The notes below the pieces were generated by a model. The model was not told the origin of the DNA. It saw only the letters and a program-made list of their open reading frames with translations, and ran no database searches. Below, in pieces: positions 5,665 through 13,070 of a stretch of 15,132 nt of DNA. The translations under genes were made by a program, and so were the position numbers. The stretch is taken from NCBI GenBank assembly GCA_003519485.1, contig DOWQ01000224.1:9601-24732 (forward strand), read 5' to 3'. Origin of the DNA: Streptomyces sp. (GTDB lineage: Bacteria > Actinomycetota > Actinomycetes > Streptomycetales > Streptomycetaceae). Position 1 is the stretch's first letter, and each line of letters starts with the position of its first letter.

Positions 5665-7476
5665 ATGCCCCTTCCCCCCGACCATCCAGTGCCCGCTCTG
5701 TCCGATGTGGCCCCCGCGGCCTGGCGGGAGGCGAACCGCCGGCTTCTCGCCAAAGCGATGGGCGAGTGGTGCTTCGAGGACATGCTCAAGGCAGTCGAAA
5801 CCGGTGACGGCGGTTACCGCGTCGACCTCGACAGCGGCACCACCTACGCGTTCAGCGCGGTGCCCGGCGCGTTCGGCTGGCTGCGCGTGGACCCGGCTTC
5901 GATCACCCGTACCGCCACCAGCATGCTGGGCAATTCGATCGCCCAACCGGCCTGGGACGTACAGCAATTCCTCGTGGAGGCGGCCTCGACGATCGGCAGT
6001 GACCCGTCGACCATCGCCACGTACTTCACCGAACTGTCCGCCACCCTCGCCGTCGACGCCGCGCGCATCACGCACGGCGGCGAGACCGTGGCGGAGATGC
6101 GCGCACTGGGCCACACGGAGCTGGAGTGCCGCATGACCGGGCACAACCTCCTCGTCGCCAACAAGGGACGGATCGGCTTCTCGGCCACCGACGTTCGCCG
6201 GTACGCCCCCGAGTCGGCGCAGTCGCTGAAACTCCAGTGGGTGGCCGTCCACCGCGGCCTCGCCGAGTTCCGCGGCACCTCGGAGCTGTCCGAAGAGGAC
6301 GTCCTGGCCGGCGAACTGGACGAAGAGACGCGGGCCCGCTTCACCGCGGTCCTGGAGGAGGCCGGGGTCGACCCGGTGGGCTATGTGTGGATGCCCGTGC
6401 ACCCATGGCAGTGGGACCACGCCGTCCAGATCCTGCACGCCGCCGACGTGGCGCAGCGCCGCATCGTCCCGCTGGGCGAGAGCCCGGACGCGTACCTCCC
6501 GGGGCAGTCCATCCGTACGATGGCCAATGTCACGACCGCCGAGCGGTACGACGTCAAACTCCCGCTGAAGATCCTCAACACCCTCGTCTGGCGCGGCATA
6601 CCGCCGCACTGCACCGTGGGCGCGCCCGTCGTCACCCAGTGGCTGCGCGGGCTGGTGGAGCGCGACGCGTTCCTGACCGACGAATGCCGGACCGTGTTCC
6701 TGGGCGAGGTCGCCTCGGTGACCGTGCGCCACCCCTATCTGACCGAGCTCGAAGGCACTCCGTACCAGCACCTGGAGACCCTGGGCTGCATCTGGCGCGA
6801 CTCGGTGTCGGCGCGCAAGGACCCGGACGAGCGGGTCCGCACCTTCGCCTCGCTGCTGCACGTCGACAACGCCGGTGACGCGTTCGTCGCCGAGCTCGTC
6901 CGCGCGTCGGGTCTCGACCCGCAGGAGTGGCTGCGGCGCCTCTTCGACACGCTGCTCGTGCCGATCATGCACGTGCTGTACCGGTACGGAGTCACCTTCA
7001 ACCCGCACGGGCAGAACACGCTGATCGGTTACGACGAGAACGACGTGCCGAGCCGCCTGTACCTGAAGGACTTCGTCGACGACGTGTGCGTGTCCTTCAC
7101 CGACGTGCCCGAGCGCGGCCCGGAGCCGGACGGACACGACCACGTGCTGCCCCGCAAGCACCCCTCGATCATCCGCCAGCACGTCGTCGACCAGGTGTTC
7201 GTCGGCCACTTCCGCTACCTCGCGCCGCTCTGCGCCGACCAGCTGGGCGTACCGGAGAAGACGTTCTGGAATCTGGTCCGTCAGACCGTCCTCGACTTCC
7301 AGAAGCGGTTCCCCGAGCTGAGCGAGCGGTTCGCCGAGTACGACCTCCTCACCCCGGAGATCCCCCGGTACGGGCTGAACCGCGACCGGATCGTGGTCAC
7401 CCGCTACACCGACCGCGCCCTGCGCCACGCGCTGTACCCGAACGGTACGCACCCCAACCCGCTCGCCGAAGGCTGA
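5665..7476 (+). CDS. NIS synthetase 1 (IucA/IucC family siderophore synthetase)
   Basis: A 603-residue ATP-dependent ligase that adenylates a carboxylate (citrate or a citryl intermediate) and couples it to a hydroxamate amine, in the cytoplasm. The start is ATG 5665, with GGAG 9 nt upstream. Family landmarks are GHNLLVANKGRIGF (159-172, the ATP-loop region usually written GHP..HP..K.R.G), HPWQW (246-250), SIRTM (282-286), KLPLKIL (298-304), GVTFNPHGQN (442-451) and LKDFVDD (467-473). Length is normal. It is the first gene behind the iron box and is followed 12 nt later by the decarboxylase. Having no His pair in the first motif, it differs from the second synthetase, which suggests they act at different steps. 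By position it would take the role of RhbF/IucC-like enzymes, but which step it catalyses is not decidable here. Confidence 0.93.
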   Translation: MPLPPDHPVPALSDVAPAAWREANRRLLAKAMGEWCFEDMLKAVETGDGGYRVDLDSGTTYAFSAVPGAFGWLRVDPASITRTATSMLGNSIAQPAWDVQQFLVEAASTIGSDPSTIATYFTELSATLAVDAARITHGGETVAEMRALGHTELECRMTGHNLLVANKGRIGFSATDVRRYAPESAQSLKLQWVAVHRGLAEFRGTSELSEEDVLAGELDEETRARFTAVLEEAGVDPVGYVWMPVHPWQWDHAVQILHAADVAQRRIVPLGESPDAYLPGQSIRTMANVTTAERYDVKLPLKILNTLVWRGIPPHCTVGAPVVTQWLRGLVERDAFLTDECRTVFLGEVASVTVRHPYLTELEGTPYQHLETLGCIWRDSVSARKDPDERVRTFASLLHVDNAGDAFVAELVRASGLDPQEWLRRLFDTLLVPIMHVLYRYGVTFNPHGQNTLIGYDENDVPSRLYLKDFVDDVCVSFTDVPERGPEPDGHDHVLPRKHPSIIRQHVVDQVFVGHFRYLAPLCADQLGVPEKTFWNLVRQTVLDFQKRFPELSERFAEYDLLTPEIPRYGLNRDRIVVTRYTDRALRHALYPNGTHPNPLAEG

Positions 7477-7488
7477 GGAGTACCGGCT

Positions 7489-9027
7489 GTGACATCGCTG
7501 ACCGAAGCACGCCCTCTGCTGTCCGACTTCCCGGCGTCCCTGCTCGCCGGTTCCCGTGAGGGCCTCACCGAGGTCCTCGCCACCCTCACCGAGGCGATCG
7601 ACGCCGCGTCGACCGCCCGCCGCCCCGCCGGGCCCATACCGGCCGGCGCCCCGGCCGAGGTGCTCGCCGCCGCCGCCGACGCCCTGGGGCCGGCCGAGCT
7701 CCCCGCCGAGGGTCTCGGCACCAAGGCCGCACTCCGGCGGCTGGCCACCGTCCTGATCGAGCACGGCATCGACCTGTCCCACCCCCGCGCCGCCGCCCAT
7801 CTGCAACCGCCGTCGCTGGCCGTCGCGGTTGCCGCGGACACCCTCGCGAGCGCCGGGAACGCCTCGCTGGACACCTACGACTCCGGCCCCTCGGCCATCG
7901 CCGTGGAGCGCTGGCTCATCGGCGTACTGACCCGGCTGGCCGGACTGGGGGAGCGCGCCGACGGCGTCCTCACCCCCGGCGGCTCCCTGTCCAATCTGCT
8001 GGGCCTGCTGCTCGCCAGGGACGCCGCCGCCCTCCGGCGTGGCATCAACGCCCGCGAGCACGGCGTGGCCGCCCTGCCGGGACCGGTGGTGTTCTGCTCC
8101 GAACTCGCCCACTTCTCCACCCACCGGGCCTGCGCCGCCCTCGGACTCGGCGAAGCCGCCGTGCACCCCGTGCCGGTCGACGACCGCCGGCGCATGCGGC
8201 CCGAAGCACTGGCCGCCGCCCTGGACGCGCTCGGCCCGGACCGTACGCCGATCGCGGTGGTCGCCACCGCCGGCACCACCGACTTCGGCTCCATCGACCC
8301 GCTCCCGGAGATCGCCGAGATCGCCACGGGGCACGGCATGTGGATGCACGTCGACGCCGCCTACGGTTTCGGCGCGCTGTTCTCCGACCGGCTGGCCGGC
8401 CGCCTGGCCGGTCTGGAGCTCGCCGACTCGGTCACCCTCGACCTGCACAAGATCGGCTGGCAGCCCGCGGCCACCAGTGTGCTGCTGGTGTCCGACACCA
8501 CCGCCTTCACGTCGCTCGATCGTGAAGTCGCCTACCTCAACCCGACCGACGACTCCGAGGCCGGATACGACGGTCTGCTCGGTCGCAGCCTGCAGACCAC
8601 CCGCCGCCCCGACGCGGTGAAGGCCGCGGCCACGCTCATGACGTACGGCCGCACCGGCATGGGACGCATGGTCGACGCCTGTCACGACCTCGCCCGCCAC
8701 GCCGAGCAGCGCGTCCTCGCCGAGCCCGAGCTGGAGCTGGTCGCGCCCGCCGAGCTGACCACGGTCGTGTTCCGCTACCGGGGGGCGGACCCGTCGGCCG
8801 CCGACGAACTCAACGGAGCCCTGCGCCGACGGCTGCTGGAATCCGGCAGCGCGCTCATCGGGCGTACGGAGGTCGAGGCCGCCGGACCCGGGTCGGCGAA
8901 GCAGGTGTGCCTGAAGTTCACGCTGCTCAACCCCACCGCCACCACCGACGACATCGACGGCCTCGTGGACACCGTCCTCGACGCCGGCCGCATCTGTGCA
9001 CGACTCATCGAGGAGGACGCCGCATGA
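7489..9027 (+). CDS. Group II PLP-dependent diamine-forming decarboxylase
   Basis: A 512-residue cytoplasmic enzyme removing CO2 from a basic amino acid to give the diamine of the siderophore. The start is GTG 7489, with GAGGAG (7475-7480) overlapping the previous stop. Landmarks are a PGGSLSNL loop (163-170), His208 that stacks on PLP (SELAHFSTHRA), TAGTTDFGSIDP (260-271), Asp289 in HVDAAYG, and the Schiff-base Lys321 in TLDLHKIGW. This fold includes L-2,4-diaminobutyrate decarboxylase (RhbB type, giving 1,3-diaminopropane), lysine decarboxylase of desferrioxamine clusters (DesA, cadaverine), and aromatic amino acid decarboxylases. The siderophore context excludes the last in practice. No diaminobutyrate aminotransferase gene is nearby, so lysine is at least as likely a substrate. 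The stop overlaps the next ATG (ATGA). Confidence 0.92.
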   Translation: MTSLTEARPLLSDFPASLLAGSREGLTEVLATLTEAIDAASTARRPAGPIPAGAPAEVLAAAADALGPAELPAEGLGTKAALRRLATVLIEHGIDLSHPRAAAHLQPPSLAVAVAADTLASAGNASLDTYDSGPSAIAVERWLIGVLTRLAGLGERADGVLTPGGSLSNLLGLLLARDAAALRRGINAREHGVAALPGPVVFCSELAHFSTHRACAALGLGEAAVHPVPVDDRRRMRPEALAAALDALGPDRTPIAVVATAGTTDFGSIDPLPEIAEIATGHGMWMHVDAAYGFGALFSDRLAGRLAGLELADSVTLDLHKIGWQPAATSVLLVSDTTAFTSLDREVAYLNPTDDSEAGYDGLLGRSLQTTRRPDAVKAAATLMTYGRTGMGRMVDACHDLARHAEQRVLAEPELELVAPAELTTVVFRYRGADPSAADELNGALRRRLLESGSALIGRTEVEAAGPGSAKQVCLKFTLLNPTATTDDIDGLVDTVLDAGRICARLIEEDAA

Positions 9028-10820
9028 GCACCACCACCGCCGCGGCTTCCGGCCCGGCTCTCACCCCGGCCGATCCGCTGCATGTCCTCGACGCGCGGGG
9101 CGCCGCAGAACACGCCCACATCGAGGCGCTGCTGCGCTGCTGGCTGCGGGAGACCGGCACCCCGGTCGTGCCCGGACCGCTCCGAGTCGAGCTCCCCACT
9201 GCCGGGCTGTCACTCGTCACCGAGGTGACCCACCGCTCGCCCACCGACTGGCACCGCTTCGCCCCGGCCCGCCTGGAGGGCCCCGGAGGCCTGCTCGGCG
9301 CGGTCGCCGACCCGGTGACGGCCATCGCGCTGCTGTCCACCGAGGCGGCGGTACGAGGGGGCAGCCGCCCCGGGGGCGTCCCGGCCGGCGAGGTCGCCGA
9401 CCTGGTGGAGCGCACCGCCGAGTCCGTACGCCGTGTCGCGACGTTCATCTCCGACCGCCGGGCCCACCCGCAGCCGCCGGCCGGGGTCGACGGCTTCCTC
9501 GAGGCCGAACAGGCTCTTCTGCTCGGCCATCTGCACCATCCCGCGCCCAAGAGCCGCGACGGCATCTCCGACCACGACACCGCCGCGTTCTCGCCCGAGC
9601 TGCGCGGATCCTTCCGGCTGCACTGGTTCTCCGCCGACGAGTCGGTCGTCTCGCACGACGCGGTCGAAGGAGCCCCCTCCCTGGCGGGCCGGGACACGGT
9701 GGCACTCCTTGCCGAGCTGGCCGAACGACGCTCGGACGACGGCCGGGTGCTGGTGCCCGCCCACCCCTGGCAGGCCCACGACCTGCTGCACCGGCCTCGT
9801 ATCAAGGCCCTCATCGCCTCCGGCGCGCTGAAGCCGCTGGGCGAGCTGGGACCCGAGTGGTGGCCGACCTCCAGCGTGCGCACCCTGTACCGGCCGGACG
9901 CCGACGTGATGCTGAAGCTTTCCCTCGGCCTGCGGCTGACGAACTCCCGCCGCGAGTCCACCCGCACCGAGCTGCGCCGCGGCCTGGAGATCAACCGGCT
10001 CCTCGACGCCGGGTACGCCGACAGTACCTTCCGGTCCCACCCGGAGTTCGACATCACCCGCGACCCGGCCTGGCTCGCGGTGGACGAACCGGGGCGCCCG
10101 GAAGGCCCGGACGTGACCGGCCTCGACGTCGCCGTACGCGAAGTCCCTGACGGCATCGCCGGCCTGCGCTGTCTCGTGGGCCTGGTGGCACCGCGCCCCG
10201 GCCTCGGCCGCAGCGCACTCGGCACACTGGTCGCCGCACTCGGCTCCGGCGCCGCCGAGCAGTGGACGGCCGACTACACCGACAAGGTGCTCGTGCCGAT
10301 GCTGCACCTGTACGCCGCCACCGGCATCGGCCTGGAGGCCCACCAGCAGAACACCCTCGTCCGGCTGGACGCGCAGGGCCGGGTCACCGGCAGCACGTTC
10401 CGCGACAACCAGGGCTACTACCTGGCCACCTCCCACCTGCCCGGTCTGCTGAAGCAGCTCCGCACCGACTCCTCCACGCTCGCCGTGGTCGACGACGCCC
10501 TCGTCGACGACCGGCTGTCGTACTACCTGCTGCGCAACCAGGCACTGTCGGTCATCGGCTGCCTCGCCGTCGACGGCCTGGCGGACGAGCGTGACCTGCT
10601 CGCCGTACTCGCCGACCGGCTGCGGGCGGCTCTGCCCGCGCTCGCCGAAGCCGGCCCCGACGGCGACCGGCTGGCCCGCCGCTGGCTGCGGGCCGACACC
10701 CTGCCGTGCAAGGGCAACCTGCTCACCCGGCTGCACGGCATCGACGAGGTCCTCGCACCGCTCGATGCCCAGTCCGTCTACCTCGACGCCCCCAACCCCC
10801 TCCGGGAGGCCGCAGCATGA
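9024..10820 (+). CDS. NIS synthetase 2 (IucA/IucC family siderophore synthetase)
   Basis: A 598-residue second siderophore synthetase. It starts at ATG 9024, which overlaps the decarboxylase stop by 4 bp and has AGGAGG 7 nt upstream; an open upstream extension to 8907 is antisense-like and rejected. Landmarks are GHLHHPAPKSRDGIS (168-182, the canonical ATP-binding motif), HPWQ (247-250), SSVRTLY (283-289), KLSLGLRLTNSRR (298-310), GIGLEAHQQN (434-443) and FRDNQGYY (459-466). The last two belong to the C-terminal lobe and active site. It is more typical of the family than synthetase 1. By order (decarboxylase, synthetase, acyltransferase, hydroxylase) it corresponds to RhbC of the rhizobactin cluster, so I infer that it makes the first citrate amide bond. 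The regiochemistry is not proven. Confidence 0.93.
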   Translation: MSTTTAAASGPALTPADPLHVLDARGAAEHAHIEALLRCWLRETGTPVVPGPLRVELPTAGLSLVTEVTHRSPTDWHRFAPARLEGPGGLLGAVADPVTAIALLSTEAAVRGGSRPGGVPAGEVADLVERTAESVRRVATFISDRRAHPQPPAGVDGFLEAEQALLLGHLHHPAPKSRDGISDHDTAAFSPELRGSFRLHWFSADESVVSHDAVEGAPSLAGRDTVALLAELAERRSDDGRVLVPAHPWQAHDLLHRPRIKALIASGALKPLGELGPEWWPTSSVRTLYRPDADVMLKLSLGLRLTNSRRESTRTELRRGLEINRLLDAGYADSTFRSHPEFDITRDPAWLAVDEPGRPEGPDVTGLDVAVREVPDGIAGLRCLVGLVAPRPGLGRSALGTLVAALGSGAAEQWTADYTDKVLVPMLHLYAATGIGLEAHQQNTLVRLDAQGRVTGSTFRDNQGYYLATSHLPGLLKQLRTDSSTLAVVDDALVDDRLSYYLLRNQALSVIGCLAVDGLADERDLLAVLADRLRAALPALAEAGPDGDRLARRWLRADTLPCKGNLLTRLHGIDEVLAPLDAQSVYLDAPNPLREAAA

Positions 10821-11404
10821 CGCCAGTGGACGAGGAGCCGGCCGCCACCGTTCCGGGCCCTCCGCTTCCCCTTCTCAGCGGCCCCTGGTCGGCCCGCGTC
10901 GCCAGGGCCGAGGGCGCTGACCTGGACCTGGTGCACGGCTGGATGCAGTCACCGCACATCGACGCCTTCTGGCACCAGGCATGGCCGCGCGAGCGCTGGC
11001 ACGAGGAGATCGCCGAGCACCTCGCGGGCGATGAGATCCTGCCCGTCCTCATCGGGCTGGACGGCAAGCCGCTGGCGTACATCGAGGTGTACCGGGTGAT
11101 ACGCAACCGGCTCGCCGGGCACTACCCACAGCTGCCGCACGACCTGGGCGTCCACATCGCCATCGGGGAAGCGGGCCGCACCGGGAAGGGCCTGGGCCGG
11201 TCCGTGCTGCGCGCCCTGGCCGAGGGCCTGCTCGCCGCCGACCCCGTATGCACGCGCGTGGTCGCCGAACCGGATGTGAACAACGCCCCCTCGCTGAAGG
11301 CGTTCGCCGCCGCCGGATTCCGGTACGCCGGTGAGGCCGCCTTCCCCGACAAGACCTCCGCCCTGCTCGTCCGTCCGCGCCGAGAGGAGGACATGCCCTC
11401 ATGA
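10817..11404 (+). CDS. GNAT N-acyltransferase for the hydroxamate arm (IucB/RhbD/MbtK-like)
   Basis: A 195-residue acyl-CoA-dependent transferase that acylates the N-hydroxy-amine, converting it to a hydroxamate. It starts at ATG 10817 in an ATGA overlap with synthetase 2, with GGGAGG 7 nt upstream. The family layout is visible: WMQSPHIDAFWHQAWPRE (42-59), PVLIGLDGKPLAYIEVYRV (76-94), GVHIAIGE with His113, the acyl-CoA loop RTGKGLGRSV (121-130), and EPDVNNAPSLKAFAAAGF (151-168), where Asp153 and Asn156 fall in the conserved catalytic block. His plus Asp is the catalytic pair described for MbtK/IucB-type enzymes. Acetyl-CoA is the usual donor for schizokinen, aerobactin and arthrobactin; a longer acyl chain, as in rhizobactin or acinetoferrin, cannot be excluded. 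Confidence 0.92.
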   Translation: MTPVDEEPAATVPGPPLPLLSGPWSARVARAEGADLDLVHGWMQSPHIDAFWHQAWPRERWHEEIAEHLAGDEILPVLIGLDGKPLAYIEVYRVIRNRLAGHYPQLPHDLGVHIAIGEAGRTGKGLGRSVLRALAEGLLAADPVCTRVVAEPDVNNAPSLKAFAAAGFRYAGEAAFPDKTSALLVRPRREEDMPS

Positions 11405-12714
11405 CGATCACCACCGAACACGACGTGGTGGCCATCGGCTGCGGCCCCTTCAACCTGGGACTCGCCGCCCTTGCCTCGACGGTGGACGACCTCGACCTGG
11501 TCGTCCTGGAAGAACAGCCCGAGCTGACCTGGCACCGCGGCATGATGATCGGCGACGCCTCGATGCAGGTGAACTTCCTCGCCGACCTCGTCACCCTGGT
11601 CGCGCCCAGCCACCCCCTGTCGTTCCTGGCGTACCTGCACGACATGGACCGGCTCTACACGTTCACGGTGCGGGAGAACTTCTTCCCGTCCCGCCGCGAG
11701 TACGAGGACTATCTGCGCTGGGCGGCGGCGAAACTGCCCTCGGTCCACTTCTCGCACCGGGCCGAGGAGGTTCAGTGGGATGCCGCGGCCGAACGCTTCA
11801 CCGTGCACGCCGTGCGCGGCGACGGCGCCCGTCTGCGGATGCGCGCCCGCAACCTCGTCGTGGGCATCGGCACCGCGCCGCACATCCCGGATTCCCTGGC
11901 GGGCCTGCCGCCCGAGAAGCTGCTGCACACCTCCGACTACCTGTACCGGGCGTCGGACGTGGCGGCCGCGGGGAAGGTCACGGTCGTCGGCTCCGGCCAG
12001 TCGGGCGCCGAGGTCACGGTGGACCTTCTCGGCCGTAACCTCGAGGGCGGCCCCGCGGTGAGCTGGCTGACCCGCACCTCGTCGTTCGCGCCGCTCGACT
12101 ACACCAAGATGGTGCTGGAGATGACCACTCCGGCGTACATGCAGTACTTTCACTCCCTGCCGGAGGATGTACGCGACCGGCTGGTCGGCGAGCAGTGGCA
12201 GTTCTACAAGGGCATCTCCATCGACACTCTCGAAGAGGTCCACGAACTGCTCTACCGCCGCCAGCTCGAACACGGACTGGCCGACGTGGAACTGCGCTTC
12301 GGCATCGCGGCCGAATCGGCGGCCGTGGACTCGGCGGGGCAGGCGGTGCTGACCTGCCGGCACCGCGACACCGGCCAGCTCTTCTCACACACCACCGACC
12401 TGGTCGTGGCCGCGACCGGCTACCGCAATCGGACGCCCGCGTTCCTGACCCCGGTCGACGACCTGCTGCTGCGTGACGGCAGCGGCCGTCCTCGCATACG
12501 CGTCGACCACTCCATCGAGCTCGCCGAGGGGGTCGCCGGCCGGGTCTTCGTGTCCAACGCCGAAACCCACGCCTACGGCGTCTCCTCCCCCAACCTGGAC
12601 ATCGGCGCCGTCCGCAACGCCACGATCCTCAACGCGATCACCGGCCGCGAGGCGTACCGCCTGCCGAAGAAGAGCGCTTTCACCACCTTCGAGGCTCCCC
12701 GGCAAGTGTCCTAG
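11401..12714 (+). CDS. FAD/NADPH-dependent amine N-hydroxylase (IucD/RhbE/DesB-like)
   Basis: A 437-residue class B flavin monooxygenase that hydroxylates the terminal amine of the diamine. It starts at ATG 11401 in an ATGA overlap, with AGGAGG 10 nt upstream. The N-terminal FAD site is GCGPFNLGLA (13-22), the NADPH Rossmann motif is VVGSGQSG (195-202), ATGYRNRTP (338-346) is the family's substrate-domain motif, and the C-terminal stretch HAYGVSSPNLDIGAVRNATI (390-409) is typical of lysine/diamine N6-hydroxylases. Length is standard. It is the last gene of the operon and is followed by a very strong terminator. Whether it acts on cadaverine, 1,3-diaminopropane or putrescine cannot be read from sequence alone. 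Confidence 0.94.
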   Translation: MTITTEHDVVAIGCGPFNLGLAALASTVDDLDLVVLEEQPELTWHRGMMIGDASMQVNFLADLVTLVAPSHPLSFLAYLHDMDRLYTFTVRENFFPSRREYEDYLRWAAAKLPSVHFSHRAEEVQWDAAAERFTVHAVRGDGARLRMRARNLVVGIGTAPHIPDSLAGLPPEKLLHTSDYLYRASDVAAAGKVTVVGSGQSGAEVTVDLLGRNLEGGPAVSWLTRTSSFAPLDYTKMVLEMTTPAYMQYFHSLPEDVRDRLVGEQWQFYKGISIDTLEEVHELLYRRQLEHGLADVELRFGIAAESAAVDSAGQAVLTCRHRDTGQLFSHTTDLVVAATGYRNRTPAFLTPVDDLLLRDGSGRPRIRVDHSIELAEGVAGRVFVSNAETHAYGVSSPNLDIGAVRNATILNAITGREAYRLPKKSAFTTFEAPRQVS

Positions 12715-12735
12715 ACGGCACGCCGCGTCACGATC

Positions 12736-12776
12736 GGGCGGCTCGGTGCGCGAAAGCCCTGCGCACCGAGCCGCCC
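12736..12776 (+). terminator. Terminator of the siderophore operon
   Basis: GGGCGGCTCGGTGCGC (12736-12751) pairs perfectly with 12761-12776 (GCGCACCGAGCCGCCC) across a 9-nt loop, then TT. A 16-bp GC-rich stem 21 nt past the stop is the strongest terminator in the window. Confidence 0.88.
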
Positions 12777-12814
12777 TTGAGCTGCCCACCGGGGCGTACA
12801 CAGCCTGCCGCCCG

Positions 12815-12907
12815 GTGCAGTCGACTCCGCTGCACCTGACCGGGGAGAGTCCTGAGGAGAAGGCCGCGTTGATCCAGCAATCCGACGTGGGCCCGCAGCC
12901 GCATTGA
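12815..12907 (+). pseudogene. Possible protein-tail remnant (30 codons)
   Basis: From a GTG at 12815 the frame reads STPLHLTGESPEEKAALIQQ, then SDVGPQPH and stop at 12907. The composition (Glu, Lys, Ile, Gln; balanced) is unlike the Arg/Pro-rich translations of random high-GC frames and looks like the end of a real protein. No ribosome binding site is seen before the GTG, and the operon terminator lies just upstream. I do not recognise a family. Confidence 0.25.
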
Positions 12908-13008
12908 CCATGGGTGACCCCTGTGAATGGCACGCAGTGGCACAGGCGGTCAGAGCGTCGTCTCCACGCTGGGGCTCGGCATCCCCTGTGCGGATCCTCT
13001 CCGTCCCT

Positions 13009-13034
13009 TGCTTCGCCGTGGCACCGGCGAAGCA
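13009..13034 (-). terminator. Terminator of the LuxR-type gene
   Basis: TGCTTCGCCG (13009-13018) and CGGCGAAGCA (13025-13034) form a perfect 10-bp stem with a 6-nt loop, 36 nt past the end of the minus-strand gene. Confidence 0.6.
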
Positions 13035-13070
13035 TCGCTCCGAACCCGTTGCGCGTTCGTGCTGTCGAGT

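Larger units (their letters stand above)
12715..13070. other. Intergenic region between convergent siderophore operon and LuxR gene
   Basis: It contains the operon terminator (12736-12776), a possible 30-codon protein tail (12815-12907) and the hairpin behind the LuxR gene (13009-13034). I see no complete gene. Other open frames here are short and compositionally poor. Confidence 0.6.

Noticed and set aside
5578..8700. 1040-codon open frame on the minus strand opposite synthetase 1 and the decarboxylase
   Set aside because: It is the antisense shadow of two well-supported genes. The translation is low-complexity Gly/Val/Arg/Glu without family motifs, as expected from GC-rich third positions.
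5665..12714. Assignment of the operon as the desferrioxamine (desABCD) cluster
   Set aside because: The gene order differs and there are two dissimilar NIS synthetases, whereas des clusters have one.
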